Shown: positions 1 to 8,719, counted from the stretch's first letter. The stretch is DNA of 64,000 bases from Nisaea sp. (GCF_034670185.1 NZ_JAXMNY010000002.1:744001-808000); one strand, 5' to 3'. Notes: generated by a model not told the origin, from the sequence alone. Translations and numbers: made by a program.

Positions 1-336
1 CTCTCGCAGGTCCTGATCGGCTGCTTCATCGGCCTGCGCTACCGCCGCGAGCTGGTGCTGCCGCTGAAGCGCTTCCTGCCCCATGCATTGCTCAGCACGC
101 TGGTTCTGGTCGGACTCAACATCCTGTTCGGGCTTGGCGTGGCAGAGGTGACCGGCCTGCCAGCCGCCACCATGGTGCTTTCCGTCTCTCCCGGCGGCAT
201 GGCGGAAATGAGCATCACTGCTGCCGTGCTCGAACTCGGGGTTCCGCTGATCGCGGCTTTCCATATAATCCGTATTTTTCTGGTTATTGCCCTCTCGGGC
301 CTTATCTTCCGCTATATTCTAAGTTCAAAAATCTAG
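1..336 (+). CDS. AbrB-family membrane protein, C-terminal part (5' end outside window)
   Basis: The reading frame is open from base 1 and ends at a TAG at 334-336, so only about the last 111 residues are here. They hold hydrophobic helices (around LSTLVLVGLNILFGLGVAEV) followed by the small-residue motif SVSPGGMAEMS and a last helix. Together these are typical of the AbrB-duplication family of inner-membrane proteins, often annotated as putative ammonia monooxygenase or AbrB regulator. Family function is poorly defined; transport or membrane regulation is assumed. The family call rests on the SPGGMAEM motif and the helix layout. The gene lies 84 bases before the acyl-CoA dehydrogenase and no terminator is visible between them, so read-through is possible. 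Confidence 0.75.
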   Translation, partial: LSQVLIGCFIGLRYRRELVLPLKRFLPHALLSTLVLVGLNILFGLGVAEVTGLPAATMVLSVSPGGMAEMSITAAVLELGVPLIAAFHIIRIFLVIALSGLIFRYILSSKI

Positions 337-420
337 AAAATCGTTATTTTCGGTTGAAAAACAAAAACCAATGGCGTTCCGCCAGTACCTAGAACCGGGA
401 TTCCCGGGAGGAAAAAATCC

Positions 421-1611
421 ATGAACGCAGCTGTCGCCGCGAACCAGTCCGGCCTGTCGCTCGAAGAGCGTGCTGAACAGGAGCGCATGATTCTGGACGC
501 TGTCGAGCGCTTCCTCTCCCGTGACGTCGCGCCTTACGCCCACAAGCTCGAAGCAGAGGATGCCTGGCCGGAAGACATTGTTGGCAAGATGGCGGAGCTC
601 GGTCTGTTCGGTGCCACCATCGGTGAGGACTGGGGTGGGCTTGGCCTCACGGCCTCGACCTATACGAAAATCGTCGAGCGGGTCAGCCGGGTATGGATGT
701 CGATCTCCGGCATCTTCAACTCCCACCTCATCATGGCCGCCGCCGTCGAGCGCTCCGGCACAGAAGCGCAAAAGGCCGCCTGGCTGCCACGCTTCGCCAG
801 TGGCGAACTGCGCGGCGGCATTGCGTTGACCGAACCCGACGCCGGCACCGATCTGCAGGCCATCCGCCTGCGCGCCGACAAGACCGAGGGCGGCTACCGG
901 CTGAACGGCACCAAGATGTGGATCAGCAATGCCTATCACGGCCACATCATCGCGGTACTGGCCAAGACCGATCTCGAGGCAAAACCCCGGCACAAGGGCA
1001 TGAGCCTGTTCCTGGTGGAAAAGGGCGACGGTTTCAACGTCACCAAGAAACTGGAAAAGCTGGGCTACAAGGGCATCGATTCCGCAGGTTTCACCCTCGA
1101 CGACTATTTCGTGCCGGACGCAAATCTGGTCGGAAATGTCGAAGGCCGCGGTATGCAGCAGATCCTTGGCGGGCTGGAGCTCGGCCGGATCAATGTCGCC
1201 GCACGCGGCGTCGGCATCGCCCGGGCCTGCCTTGAAGAATCGGTGCAGTATTCACAGGTCCGCAAGACCTTCGGCAAACCGATCGCGGAGCATCAGGCAA
1301 TCCAGCTGAAGCTGGCCGACATGGCAACCCAGGTCGAGGCTGCCCGGCTGCTGACCGAACAGGCCGCCGCCGCCTATGACCGGGGCGAGCGCTGTGACAT
1401 GGAAGCCGGCATGGCGAAGCTGTTCGCCACCGAAGCCGCGCTGCATAACAGCCTGGAGGCCATGCGCCTGCACGGTGCCTATGGCTATGCCAAGGAATAC
1501 AATATCGAGCGCTATTACCGGGACGCCCCGCTGCTCGCCATCGCCGAGGGCACGAACGAGATGCAGCGCCTGATCATCGCCAAGCAACTGATCCAGCGGA
1601 ATCCCGCCTGA
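421..1611 (+). CDS. acyl-CoA dehydrogenase
   Basis: A 396-residue flavoprotein of normal length for the acyl-CoA dehydrogenase family, which makes the alpha,beta double bond of acyl-CoA and passes electrons to ETF. The order is an N-terminal helical domain, a middle beta domain with GGIALTEPDAGTDLQAI (flavin/substrate loop) and MWISNAYHG, and a C-terminal helical domain with QVRKTFGKPIAEHQAIQ and AIAEGTNEMQRL. The latter carries the EGTNE segment at the active-site/FAD end of the family. The ATG has a strong ribosome site, GGAGGA at 409-414. Chain-length preference (short-chain, isovaleryl or another branched substrate) cannot be read from sequence alone. A strong terminator follows at 1635, so the gene is the end of its transcript. 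Confidence 0.93.
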   Translation: MNAAVAANQSGLSLEERAEQERMILDAVERFLSRDVAPYAHKLEAEDAWPEDIVGKMAELGLFGATIGEDWGGLGLTASTYTKIVERVSRVWMSISGIFNSHLIMAAAVERSGTEAQKAAWLPRFASGELRGGIALTEPDAGTDLQAIRLRADKTEGGYRLNGTKMWISNAYHGHIIAVLAKTDLEAKPRHKGMSLFLVEKGDGFNVTKKLEKLGYKGIDSAGFTLDDYFVPDANLVGNVEGRGMQQILGGLELGRINVAARGVGIARACLEESVQYSQVRKTFGKPIAEHQAIQLKLADMATQVEAARLLTEQAAAAYDRGERCDMEAGMAKLFATEAALHNSLEAMRLHGAYGYAKEYNIERYYRDAPLLAIAEGTNEMQRLIIAKQLIQRNPA

Positions 1612-1634
1612 GCTTGCTCGATCAAGCTTTACCG

Positions 1635-1662
1635 AAAAGCCCGGCTTTAGCCGGGCTTTTTT
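1635..1662 (+). terminator. intrinsic terminator of the acyl-CoA dehydrogenase gene
   Basis: A perfect 12-bp inverted repeat (AAAAGCCCGGCT at 1635-1646 and its complement at 1649-1660) is followed by T residues. It lies 24 bases after the stop codon and separates the upstream metabolic gene from the protease cassette. Confidence 0.9.
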
Positions 1663-1832
1663 GTGCGCAAACTCCTAATTTTCCGAGAACTTCCAAATGG
1701 AGGCGCTGTCTGGAAACTCAGGCGATATTCACGAAAAACTGTTGTCAATTTCGCTCTGTCGTATAGTTGTACGACCACCTCAAAGATGATTAACTTTTCT
1801 TAATATATACTTCAGATATACGGATTTATTTT

Positions 1833-3029
1833 ATGGGATTGTACACCGGCTATTCCTTTGTCCCTTCGTCAACGGTCTATTACACGACCGAGCTCGACTA
1901 TAGTTTCGCTTACTATGGGTTTTATGAGGTTTCATCTTCTGAGAAATCCATAACGCATTCCGTATTCGCGGAGTGGGGTCGCGACCTCTCCATCAATTTC
2001 GTCCACACCTCGAACACTGATTTCGCCGACGTAATCGTCATGGAAAGTTACATTGACGGGTATGGCGGCACACTGGGTGTGAATATTCCCTATGACGGCA
2101 ATGGGGACTTTGTGATCAGCACGACAGGCGTGGATTACGACTTCGTCGTCATGGATTACTACGATTCATCATACTTCAGGACGACTCTTCGGCATGAGGT
2201 CGGGCACGCACTGGGCCTCGACCACGACGATACTCCAGGCAGCCTGATGAATCCTCTACTGAACGGCGCCGAAACGATCACTGATTACGATATCGCCAAG
2301 GCCGCAGCTATTTACGGATACAACAAGACCGGCACGGCCGGCGCCGACGACTTAAGCGGCAGCCAGACTGGTGACCGGTTCAGCACGCTCGGCGGCAACG
2401 ATATCGTCCGCGCCGGACTTGGTAACGACACTGTGCTGGCCGGTGACGGCAACGACATCCTGATGGGCGAATCTGGCGCCGACAATCTTTCAGGCGAGGC
2501 CGGTGCCGACATCATCTACGGCAATCTTGAAGTCGACTATCTGGACGGCGGCGCCGGGGACGATACCATCTTCGGCGGCCAGAACAGCGGAACCGCCCGC
2601 CTCGACGCCTACGGCGTCCTGCGCCAACAAGATGGCGTGGAGACAATCGTCGGCGGAGACGGCAATGATTCGATCTTCGGAAACTATGGCAACGATATTC
2701 TCTCTGGCGGAGCTGGAAACGATACGCTTTTCGGCGGCCAGAACGAGGATACGCTGGATGGCGGCTCCGGCGACGACCTGCTGCTCGGCAACCGTGAGAA
2801 CGATCATCTCACCGGTGGTCTGGGTGCCGACACCTTCTTCTTCGCGACAGACGGACAGGGCGACGACGTGGTCACCGATTTCAATGCGGCCGAGGGCGAC
2901 AAGCTGGCTTTCACAACCGCCTATTCCACATCGAGCAGCGGATCGGATCTGGTGATCACCCATGGCGGCGGGACGGTGACGCTGATCGGTGTCTCCAGCA
3001 CCGGCGTCGACGCGGGCTGGATCGCCTAA
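1833..3029 (+). CDS. RTX-repeat metzincin metalloprotease (serralysin-like), first of a tandem pair
   Basis: A 398-residue secreted zinc endopeptidase candidate. The catalytic zinc motif HEVGHALGLDH (residues 121-131) fits HExxHxxGxxH exactly and is followed by the Met-turn SLMNP. Residues about 165-345 carry nonapeptide calcium-binding repeats of the GGxGxDxxx type (GGNDIVRAG, GGAGDDTIFGG and others). The C-terminus (GADTFFF...VVTDFNAAEGDKL) is the usual end of serralysin-type RTX proteins exported by type I secretion. There is no N-terminal signal peptide, as expected for that route. The protein is shorter than classical serralysins (about 480 residues) and has almost no propeptide. The upstream region is AT-rich, unlike the flanking genes. 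No ABC/HlyD/TolC secretion genes occur in the window, so export must use a system elsewhere. Confidence 0.9.
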   Translation: MGLYTGYSFVPSSTVYYTTELDYSFAYYGFYEVSSSEKSITHSVFAEWGRDLSINFVHTSNTDFADVIVMESYIDGYGGTLGVNIPYDGNGDFVISTTGVDYDFVVMDYYDSSYFRTTLRHEVGHALGLDHDDTPGSLMNPLLNGAETITDYDIAKAAAIYGYNKTGTAGADDLSGSQTGDRFSTLGGNDIVRAGLGNDTVLAGDGNDILMGESGADNLSGEAGADIIYGNLEVDYLDGGAGDDTIFGGQNSGTARLDAYGVLRQQDGVETIVGGDGNDSIFGNYGNDILSGGAGNDTLFGGQNEDTLDGGSGDDLLLGNRENDHLTGGLGADTFFFATDGQGDDVVTDFNAAEGDKLAFTTAYSTSSSGSDLVITHGGGTVTLIGVSSTGVDAGWIA

Positions 3030-3129
3030 GCAATTGAAAGAATAGCTGCCGGCGCGAAGCGGGCAAAACATTGTGCACGCCCCCCTTAAGTGGCGCGCTT
3101 CAAAACCTATGATTGAGGAGTTGTCGGGG

Positions 3130-4353
3130 GTGGGCGTTTACAACGGATACAACGTGGGTTCTGGCGGCGGCTACAACTGGAACGCCACGTCGGAGATGAG
3201 AGCGCAAGGCTATTACGATGTTTCCTACTATCTTAGGGGCACCGTAACGGACGCTTTCGAGGTCTGGGACAACAACGTCGATTTCAATTTCTATGGAACA
3301 GACATATTCGACTCGGCGTTTGTCTTTGTCGGCATAAAGACTGTTGGTAGTTCGACCGAGACAAGCGCGAGAACGGTCTTCAATGACCCTGATGGCGACG
3401 GCCGGTTGGGATGGGAAGGCGGTGAGAGTTATGGTGATGGCACCGCTTTCATCTATCTGGATCTGAGTTTTTCGGATCAGACCGATCTGGACAAGATCTA
3501 CGAAGTCCTGATGCACGAGATCGGCCACGTTGTTGGCCTTGCTGATAGCTCAAATTCGGAGAGCATTATGAACCCCGCGCTGGACGGGGATCCGACACTT
3601 TCGGCGACCGACAAATCTAACCTCGACGCCCTTTATACAAATCTTCCCGAAAACACCGTTACCAACACGACCCCGACTACGGAACCAAGCTCGGGCAGAG
3701 TTACCGGCACTTCCAGCAACGACTTGCTGACCGGCGCAGAAACCGGAGACACCTTATCCGGCGGGTCCGGCAACGATATTCTCTCAGGAAATGGCGGAAC
3801 CGATTACCTGTTCGGCGGCAACGGCAACGATCTGATCTACGGTAACAAGGAGATCGACTATCTGGCAGGTGGTTCGGGAAACGATACGATCTTTGGCGGC
3901 CAGAACAGCGGCACAGCCCGCGCCGACGCGTCCGGTCTGATGCGGCAGCAGGACGGGACCGAAACCGTTTATGGAGGCACCGGCGAAGATCTGATTTATG
4001 GCAATTACGGGTCTGACATCATTTATGGCGGCTCCGGCAACGACACTGTTTATGGTGGCCAGAACGAGGACACAATCTTCGGAGAAGCCGGCAACGACAT
4101 GCTCTTCGGCAATCTGGGGAACGACACCATTGACGGCGGATCTGGGTCCGACACTTTCGTGTTCGGGTCGTCGAACCAGGGCTTCGATGTGATCGACAAC
4201 TTCGACCGCTCCGAGGGCGACCTGATCGCATTTGCAGGCGATCATACGACATCATCCGATGCCGCCGGGAATGTCGTCATCACTTACAACGGCGGCCAGA
4301 TCAAGCTGACCGGCATTTCCACGTCAGACTTCGAGGACGGGTGGGTGTTATGA
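3130..4353 (+). CDS. second RTX-repeat metzincin-like protease, Asp in third zinc-ligand position
   Basis: A 407-residue paralogue of the preceding gene, with the same order of N-terminal protease domain, RTX array and C-terminal RTX end domain. The zinc motif is HEIGHVVGLAD (residues 129-139): the third ligand of HExxHxxGxxH is Asp, not His. The Met-turn SIMNP is kept. The start is placed at GTG 3130 because GAGGAG at 3115-3120 is well spaced before it and the protein then begins MGVYNGY, matching MGLYTGY of the first protease. In-frame GTG 3073 and ATG 3109 have no good ribosome site. The linker (residues about 170-195) is Thr/Asn rich (NTVTNTTPTTEPSS). Snapalysin-type proteases use Asp as third ligand, so activity is possible but unproven. 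The stop overlaps the next gene as ATGA. Confidence 0.85.
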   Translation: MGVYNGYNVGSGGGYNWNATSEMRAQGYYDVSYYLRGTVTDAFEVWDNNVDFNFYGTDIFDSAFVFVGIKTVGSSTETSARTVFNDPDGDGRLGWEGGESYGDGTAFIYLDLSFSDQTDLDKIYEVLMHEIGHVVGLADSSNSESIMNPALDGDPTLSATDKSNLDALYTNLPENTVTNTTPTTEPSSGRVTGTSSNDLLTGAETGDTLSGGSGNDILSGNGGTDYLFGGNGNDLIYGNKEIDYLAGGSGNDTIFGGQNSGTARADASGLMRQQDGTETVYGGTGEDLIYGNYGSDIIYGGSGNDTVYGGQNEDTIFGEAGNDMLFGNLGNDTIDGGSGSDTFVFGSSNQGFDVIDNFDRSEGDLIAFAGDHTTSSDAAGNVVITYNGGQIKLTGISTSDFEDGWVL

Positions 4354-4958
4354 ACGCCCGGTATCTTCTAATTGCTGCCACCCTGATCGCCTCCGCAATT
4401 CACGCTGGAGCTTCTATTGCCGGTCAACAGAAAGAAATTACGGCACGCCAGTCTCCTCTCTATTTCGCACTCGATGTTCCGCAAAAAATCGTCGATGCAG
4501 GATGGGATGCCGAATATTCTATGCGCACCTATTCAATCACCTCGATTCCGACGACTCCAATTGACCCACGTGCTGAAATCATCCTGATCAATATGGCTCC
4601 CGGCTACTACATGGAATGGGTCACGGAGGCAGAGGGAATGGTCGAGAAGTTTCGCTTCTTCACGAAGGGCGGAAAAGCTACCGGCTCGCAACAACCCGCG
4701 AACCTAGGCCATTTTCTGTCAACTTACGTGAAGGCTCGCGCCCATGATCGGGAATGCGTGGTCTTTGCCGGGAAACAGGGACAAGGTGGCGGAGACCTTG
4801 CGGTGTCGGAGGGGACTGCCTACATGGCCGGTTATTATTGCCAGCCTGCGACCGACCCGCTCGACGCAAGCGCGATCAGGACAGTCCTCAGCGCTGTCGG
4901 CTTGAAGGCTAAAGATACATCGGGGCCAGTCAAAATCCCGGCACCAATACCGGAATAA
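4350..4958 (+). CDS. secreted protein of unknown function coupled to the RTX proteases
   Basis: The 202-residue product begins MNARYLLIAATLIASAIHAG, a clear Sec signal peptide probably cleaved near residue 25. The mature part has two cysteines (REC and YYC segments), so one disulfide is possible. The ATG at 4350 overlaps the protease stop (ATGA), and a GAGG sits about 14 bases upstream, so translation is probably coupled. I do not recognise the family. Serralysin operons often carry a small periplasmic inhibitor, but those are about 110-130 residues with a beta-barrel pattern not obvious here. An accessory, inhibitor or unrelated role all remain open. The gene ends 43 bases before the convergent acs. 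Confidence 0.75.
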   Translation: MNARYLLIAATLIASAIHAGASIAGQQKEITARQSPLYFALDVPQKIVDAGWDAEYSMRTYSITSIPTTPIDPRAEIILINMAPGYYMEWVTEAEGMVEKFRFFTKGGKATGSQQPANLGHFLSTYVKARAHDRECVVFAGKQGQGGGDLAVSEGTAYMAGYYCQPATDPLDASAIRTVLSAVGLKAKDTSGPVKIPAPIPE

Positions 4959-4967
4959 CGAACAACA

Positions 4968-4993
4968 GCGGAGCCTGCAAATGCAGGCCCCGC
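4968..4993. terminator. hairpin between convergent secreted-protein gene and acs
   Basis: An 11-bp stem with one mismatch (GCGG-A-GCCTGCA and its partner) around an AA loop lies exactly between the two stop codons. On the minus strand it is followed by a T-rich stretch (TGTTGTTCGTTATT), so it most likely ends acs transcription; in the plus direction the T-run is missing. Confidence 0.55.
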
Positions 4994-5001
4994 TACATGC
5001 T

Positions 5002-6942
5002 CTACCTGTTCATCCGGTTATCGACCAGATCATCCACCACCGCCGGCTCCGCCAGCGTTGAGGTGTCACCGAGGGAATCCTGCTCGTTGGCCGCGATCTT
5101 GCGCAGAATACGGCGCATGATCTTGCCGGAGCGGGTTTTCGGCAGGCTCGGAGCCCACTGGATCAGGTCCGGTGAGGCGATCGGACCAATCTCCTTACGC
5201 ACCCAGGTCACCAGCTCCTTGCGCAGCTCTTCCGACGGCTCCAGCCCGGCATTCAGGGTGACATAGGCGTAAATGCCCTGGCCCTTGATGTCGTGCGGAT
5301 AGCCGACGACAGCCGCCTCGGCGACCTTGTCGTGCGCGACCAGTGCGCTCTCGACCTCGGCGGTGCCCATGCGGTGACCGGAGACGTTGATCACGTCATC
5401 GACGCGGCCCGTGATCCAGTAATAGCCGTCCTCGTCCCGGCGGCAACCGTCGCCGGAGAAGTAACGGCCCGGGAACGTGGTGAAATATGTCTGGATGAAG
5501 CGCTCATGGTCGCCATAGACCGTACGCATCTGGCCCGGCCAGCTGTCAGCCATGCAGAGATTGCCCTCTGCCGCGCCTTCCAGCACCTTGTTGTCCGCAT
5601 CGACAAGGACCGGCTGGACCCCGAAGAAGGGCAGCGTCGCCGAACCCGGCTTCAGTCTGGTTGCCCCCGGCAGCGGGGTGATCAGGATGCCGCCTGTCTC
5701 CGTCTGCCACCAGGTATCGACGATCGGGCAGCGCTTGTCGCCGACCACCTCGTGATACCACATCCAGGCTTCCGGATTGATCGGCTCTCCGACCGAGCCA
5801 AGGATGCGCAGGCTCTTGCGGCTGGTCGCCTTGACCGGCCCGTCGCCCTCGCGCATCAGCGCCCGGATCGCGGTCGGTGCGGTGTAGAAGACTGAGACGT
5901 TGTGCTTGTCGCAGACCTGCCAGAAGCGGCTGAAGTCCGGATAGTTCGGCACGCCCTCAAACATCAGGGTGGTGGCACCGTTCGCCAGCGGGCCGTAGAT
6001 GATGTAGCTGTGCCCCGTGACCCAGCCGACATCGGCCGTGCACCAGTAGACCTCACCGTCCTGATAATCGAAGACATACTCGTGCGTCATCGAGGCGAAG
6101 ACCATGTAGCCGCCGGTGGTGTGCAACACACCTTTCGGCTTACCGGTCGAGCCCGACGTGTAGAGGATGAATAGCGGGTCTTCTGCGCCCATCTCCGTCG
6201 GCGGGCAGTCGTCGGACGCCGCATCGCAGATGTCGTGATACCAGTGATCCCGGCCCTCGACCCAGTTGATCTTGCCGCCGGTACGCTTGACGACAACCAC
6301 CGTCTTGCAGTCGGGGCAGCCCTCCAGCGCCTTGTCCGTATTGGCCTTCAGCGGGACCGGGCGGCCGCCGCGCAGCCCCTCGTCCGAGGTGATCACGATG
6401 TTGGACTCGCAATCCTGGACCCGGCCCGCCAGTGCGTCCGGCGAGAAGCCGCCGAAGACGATGGAATGCACCGCACCGATCCGGGCGCAGGCCAGCATGG
6501 CGACCGCAGCCTCCGGAATCATCGGCAGATAGATCGTCACCCGGTCGCCTTTTTTGACGCCGAGGTCTTTCAAAGCGTTGGAGAATTTGCAGACGTCGCG
6601 ATGCAGCTCGCGATAGGTGATCTTCCTGTCGTCCTTCGGATCGTCGCCTTCCCAGATGATCGCCACCTGATCGCCGCGCGTTGCAAGATGCCGGTCGAGG
6701 CAGTTCGCAGCCGCGTTCAGAGTGCCGTCATGAAACCATTTAATGTGCAGATCCTTGGCGTCGAAAGAGACGTCCTTGACCTTGCTGTAAGGCTTGATCC
6801 AGTCGATGCGCTTGCCATGCTCGGCCCAGAAACCTTCCGGATTCTCGACCGAATTCTTGTACATTTTCTCGTACTTGGCTGCGTCCGCATGGGCCGTCTT
6901 GGCGATGTCCGCCGGCACCGGAAAATCATGCACGTCCCACAT
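5002..6942 (-). CDS. acs: acetyl-CoA synthetase (AMP-forming)
   Basis: A 646-residue adenylate-forming enzyme that converts acetate, ATP and CoA to acetyl-CoA through acetyl-AMP. Family motifs are in order: HSIVFGGFSPDAL, the ATP-loop YTSGSTGKPKGV, WWQTETGGILITPLPG, YFSGDGCRRDEDGYYWITGR, and the C-terminal SLPKTRSGKIMRR. The lysine in the last motif is the catalytic and acetylation-controlled residue of the family. ATG 6942 is chosen because AAGGGGG lies five bases upstream; a longer in-frame start at 6981 lacks such a site. Length is normal. A gap of 132 bases separates it from recX, so it probably has its own promoter there. It serves acetate assimilation and overflow recovery. Confidence 0.97.
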   Translation of the reverse strand: MWDVHDFPVPADIAKTAHADAAKYEKMYKNSVENPEGFWAEHGKRIDWIKPYSKVKDVSFDAKDLHIKWFHDGTLNAAANCLDRHLATRGDQVAIIWEGDDPKDDRKITYRELHRDVCKFSNALKDLGVKKGDRVTIYLPMIPEAAVAMLACARIGAVHSIVFGGFSPDALAGRVQDCESNIVITSDEGLRGGRPVPLKANTDKALEGCPDCKTVVVVKRTGGKINWVEGRDHWYHDICDAASDDCPPTEMGAEDPLFILYTSGSTGKPKGVLHTTGGYMVFASMTHEYVFDYQDGEVYWCTADVGWVTGHSYIIYGPLANGATTLMFEGVPNYPDFSRFWQVCDKHNVSVFYTAPTAIRALMREGDGPVKATSRKSLRILGSVGEPINPEAWMWYHEVVGDKRCPIVDTWWQTETGGILITPLPGATRLKPGSATLPFFGVQPVLVDADNKVLEGAAEGNLCMADSWPGQMRTVYGDHERFIQTYFTTFPGRYFSGDGCRRDEDGYYWITGRVDDVINVSGHRMGTAEVESALVAHDKVAEAAVVGYPHDIKGQGIYAYVTLNAGLEPSEELRKELVTWVRKEIGPIASPDLIQWAPSLPKTRSGKIMRRILRKIAANEQDSLGDTSTLAEPAVVDDLVDNRMNR

Positions 6943-7074
6943 AGTTACCCCCTTGAGTATTGCGCGGTCTGACCACCGCATTCGTTATGTTTAATTGGCC
7001 GTAACTATAACAACCGTTTCTCTACGGTTAAGCGATTTTTGTGCGCTGCGTTGCCGCGCCCCCTTCCGCTTGCC

Positions 7075-7692
7075 CTAACCTCCGTCCGCGCCTTCGATTT
7101 CCTCTTCCAGCGCTTCCGGGCTCTCAGCGTCGACCACCTTTGCCGCAATCCCGAAACCGAACCCCTGCCGGGCAAGCGCCGCCATGTCGCGGTCGCGGTT
7201 CTCTTCCCGCTTTTCCGGAAGCCGGAACGGGCCGATCCGCCGACGCCGGGCATACCGTGCTGCCGAGGCCAACTCGCCGTTCTCCTGATCGACAACCTCG
7301 GCCAGCGCCGCGTCTATATCCTCAGACGAGACACCCTTTTCCATCAACTTCCGCCTGATCATCTTGGTCGAGGTGCCCCGCGAGACAAGAGACCGGACGC
7401 GGGTTTCGGCGAACAGCCGGTCGTTCAGGATGCCCGCCTCGGTATAGCGCTGCACCACGGCGTCGACCATCTCCGCGCCTTCCGCTGGGTCGCTGCCGTG
7501 ATAGGCGGAGGACAACCGGACCCGCCGCATCAACACCGCTTTCAGGTTCGCGGCGGAGCTGGCATAGCGCTCCATGTACCAAAGCGCGACATTGCGCAGG
7601 TAGCTCTCGGTGATTGGTTTCGGCGGCTTTTTCTCGCGGCGTTTGTTCCCTGCGCCTCGACCATCGCCACCGCCATCGGTGAAATCATTCAT
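7075..7692 (-). CDS. recX: regulatory protein RecX
   Basis: A 205-residue protein with the three-helix repeat pattern of RecX, the inhibitor and modulator of RecA filaments. Diagnostic segments are YLRNVALWYMERYASS, the conserved block GILNDRLFAETRVRSLVSRG, and GVSSEDIDAAL. The N-terminus is Gly/Arg/Lys-rich and low in complexity, as in other alphaproteobacterial RecX proteins. The start at 7692 (MNDFTDGG) has GGAAA upstream; an alternative at 7734 would add 14 residues without a better site. recA is not adjacent. It is divergent from the ABC-2 permease, sharing a 116-base promoter region. Confidence 0.85.
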   Translation of the reverse strand: MNDFTDGGGDGRGAGNKRREKKPPKPITESYLRNVALWYMERYASSAANLKAVLMRRVRLSSAYHGSDPAEGAEMVDAVVQRYTEAGILNDRLFAETRVRSLVSRGTSTKMIRRKLMEKGVSSEDIDAALAEVVDQENGELASAARYARRRRIGPFRLPEKREENRDRDMAALARQGFGFGIAAKVVDAESPEALEEEIEGADGG

Positions 7693-7808
7693 GCGGATTT
7701 CCGGGCCGGTACGGTTGCTTCCCGTGCAACGCACCCCATTTTGTTGCTGTCACATCGCTTAGGCGCCTATTGTGCGCGCCCAACACAACCTAAGCCATCG
7801 GCCCGTAC

Positions 7809-8645
7809 ATGTCAGACCGTCCTTTCGTCTCGAATCTGAACGAGAACAGTATTCCTGTTCCCTCCGTGCGCAGGGTAGGCGTGGTCAACTGGATCGGTGT
7901 CTGGACACTCTATGAAAAAGAGGTCCGCCGTTTTCTGAAGGTGATCACCCAGACCGTGTTCGCGCCGGTCGTCACCTCACTGCTGTTCCTGGCGATCTTT
8001 ACCCTGGCCCTGCAGCGCTCGATCGATATCGGCGGCGGCATCAGCTATTCCGAATTCCTGGCCCCAGGCCTCGTCGTCATGGCGATGATGCAGAACGCGT
8101 TTGCGAACACCTCCTCCTCAATCATGATATCGAAGGTACAGGGCAATATTGTCGACGTGTTGATGCCCCCGCTCGGGCCGGGTGAGCTGCTGGCTGCCTT
8201 TGCCCTCGGCGGCGTGACGCGCGGCCTGATCGTCGGGGTCTCCACCGTCGTCACCATGTCGCTCGCGGTCGGCTTCCACGCGGCGCATTGGCCGGTGGCC
8301 ATCTTCTTCGCGGTGTCCGCTTCGCTGGCGTTAGCCCTGATCGGCATCGCCGCCGGCATGTGGGCGGAGAAATTCGACCACCTGTCCTCGGTGACCAACT
8401 TCGTGATCCAGCCGCTCGCCTTTCTGTCCGGCACCTTCTATTCGATCGACCGGCTGCCCGGCATCTGGAACCAGATCGCACACCTCAACCCGTTCTTCTA
8501 CATGATCGACGGCGTGCGCTACGGCCTGATCGGCTGGTCCGACAGCGACCCGCTGATTGGTGCTGCCGTGCTGACGGGGATGAACGCGGCTCTGATGGGC
8601 CTGTGCTACCTGCTGCTGAAGCGCGGCTACAAGATCCGCAGCTAA
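7809..8645 (+). CDS. ABC-2 type transporter permease
   Basis: A 278-residue inner-membrane protein with about six hydrophobic helices. A cytoplasmic N-terminal amphipathic segment (WTLYEKEVRRFLKVITQTVF) precedes the first helix. The signature LAFLSGTFYSIDRLPG and NPFFYMIDGVRYG near the last helices are characteristic of NodJ/ABC-2 permeases for polysaccharides, lipids or drugs. No ATPase gene lies next to it; the partner must be elsewhere or the protein is served by a shared ATPase. The substrate cannot be inferred. It is followed after 74 bases by the dCTP deaminase in the same direction. Confidence 0.88.
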   Translation: MSDRPFVSNLNENSIPVPSVRRVGVVNWIGVWTLYEKEVRRFLKVITQTVFAPVVTSLLFLAIFTLALQRSIDIGGGISYSEFLAPGLVVMAMMQNAFANTSSSIMISKVQGNIVDVLMPPLGPGELLAAFALGGVTRGLIVGVSTVVTMSLAVGFHAAHWPVAIFFAVSASLALALIGIAAGMWAEKFDHLSSVTNFVIQPLAFLSGTFYSIDRLPGIWNQIAHLNPFFYMIDGVRYGLIGWSDSDPLIGAAVLTGMNAALMGLCYLLLKRGYKIRS

Positions 8646-8719
8646 CGCACAAAACCGCTGGTCCCTTGGGCGCTGTCTGCTATTTTGCGCCAAATTGGGA
8701 TTATTGGGCGGACCAGGAT

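Noticed and set aside
1740..1770. TTGTCA and TATAGT as a promoter of the first protease gene
   Set aside because: The spacing is only 14 bases, too short for a standard sigma-70 promoter.
1780..1820. TTAA-N6-TTAA pair upstream of the first protease as a CtrA site
   Set aside because: CtrA boxes need seven bases between the half-sites; the spacing is one short and the region is simply AT-rich.
4350..4958. Serralysin inhibitor (Inh family) for the coupled secreted protein
   Set aside because: Position fits but the protein is much longer than known inhibitors and no family motif is visible.
8288..8719. N-terminal extension of the dCTP deaminase
   Set aside because: The extension is the ABC permease read in another frame; homology to Dcd begins after 8720.
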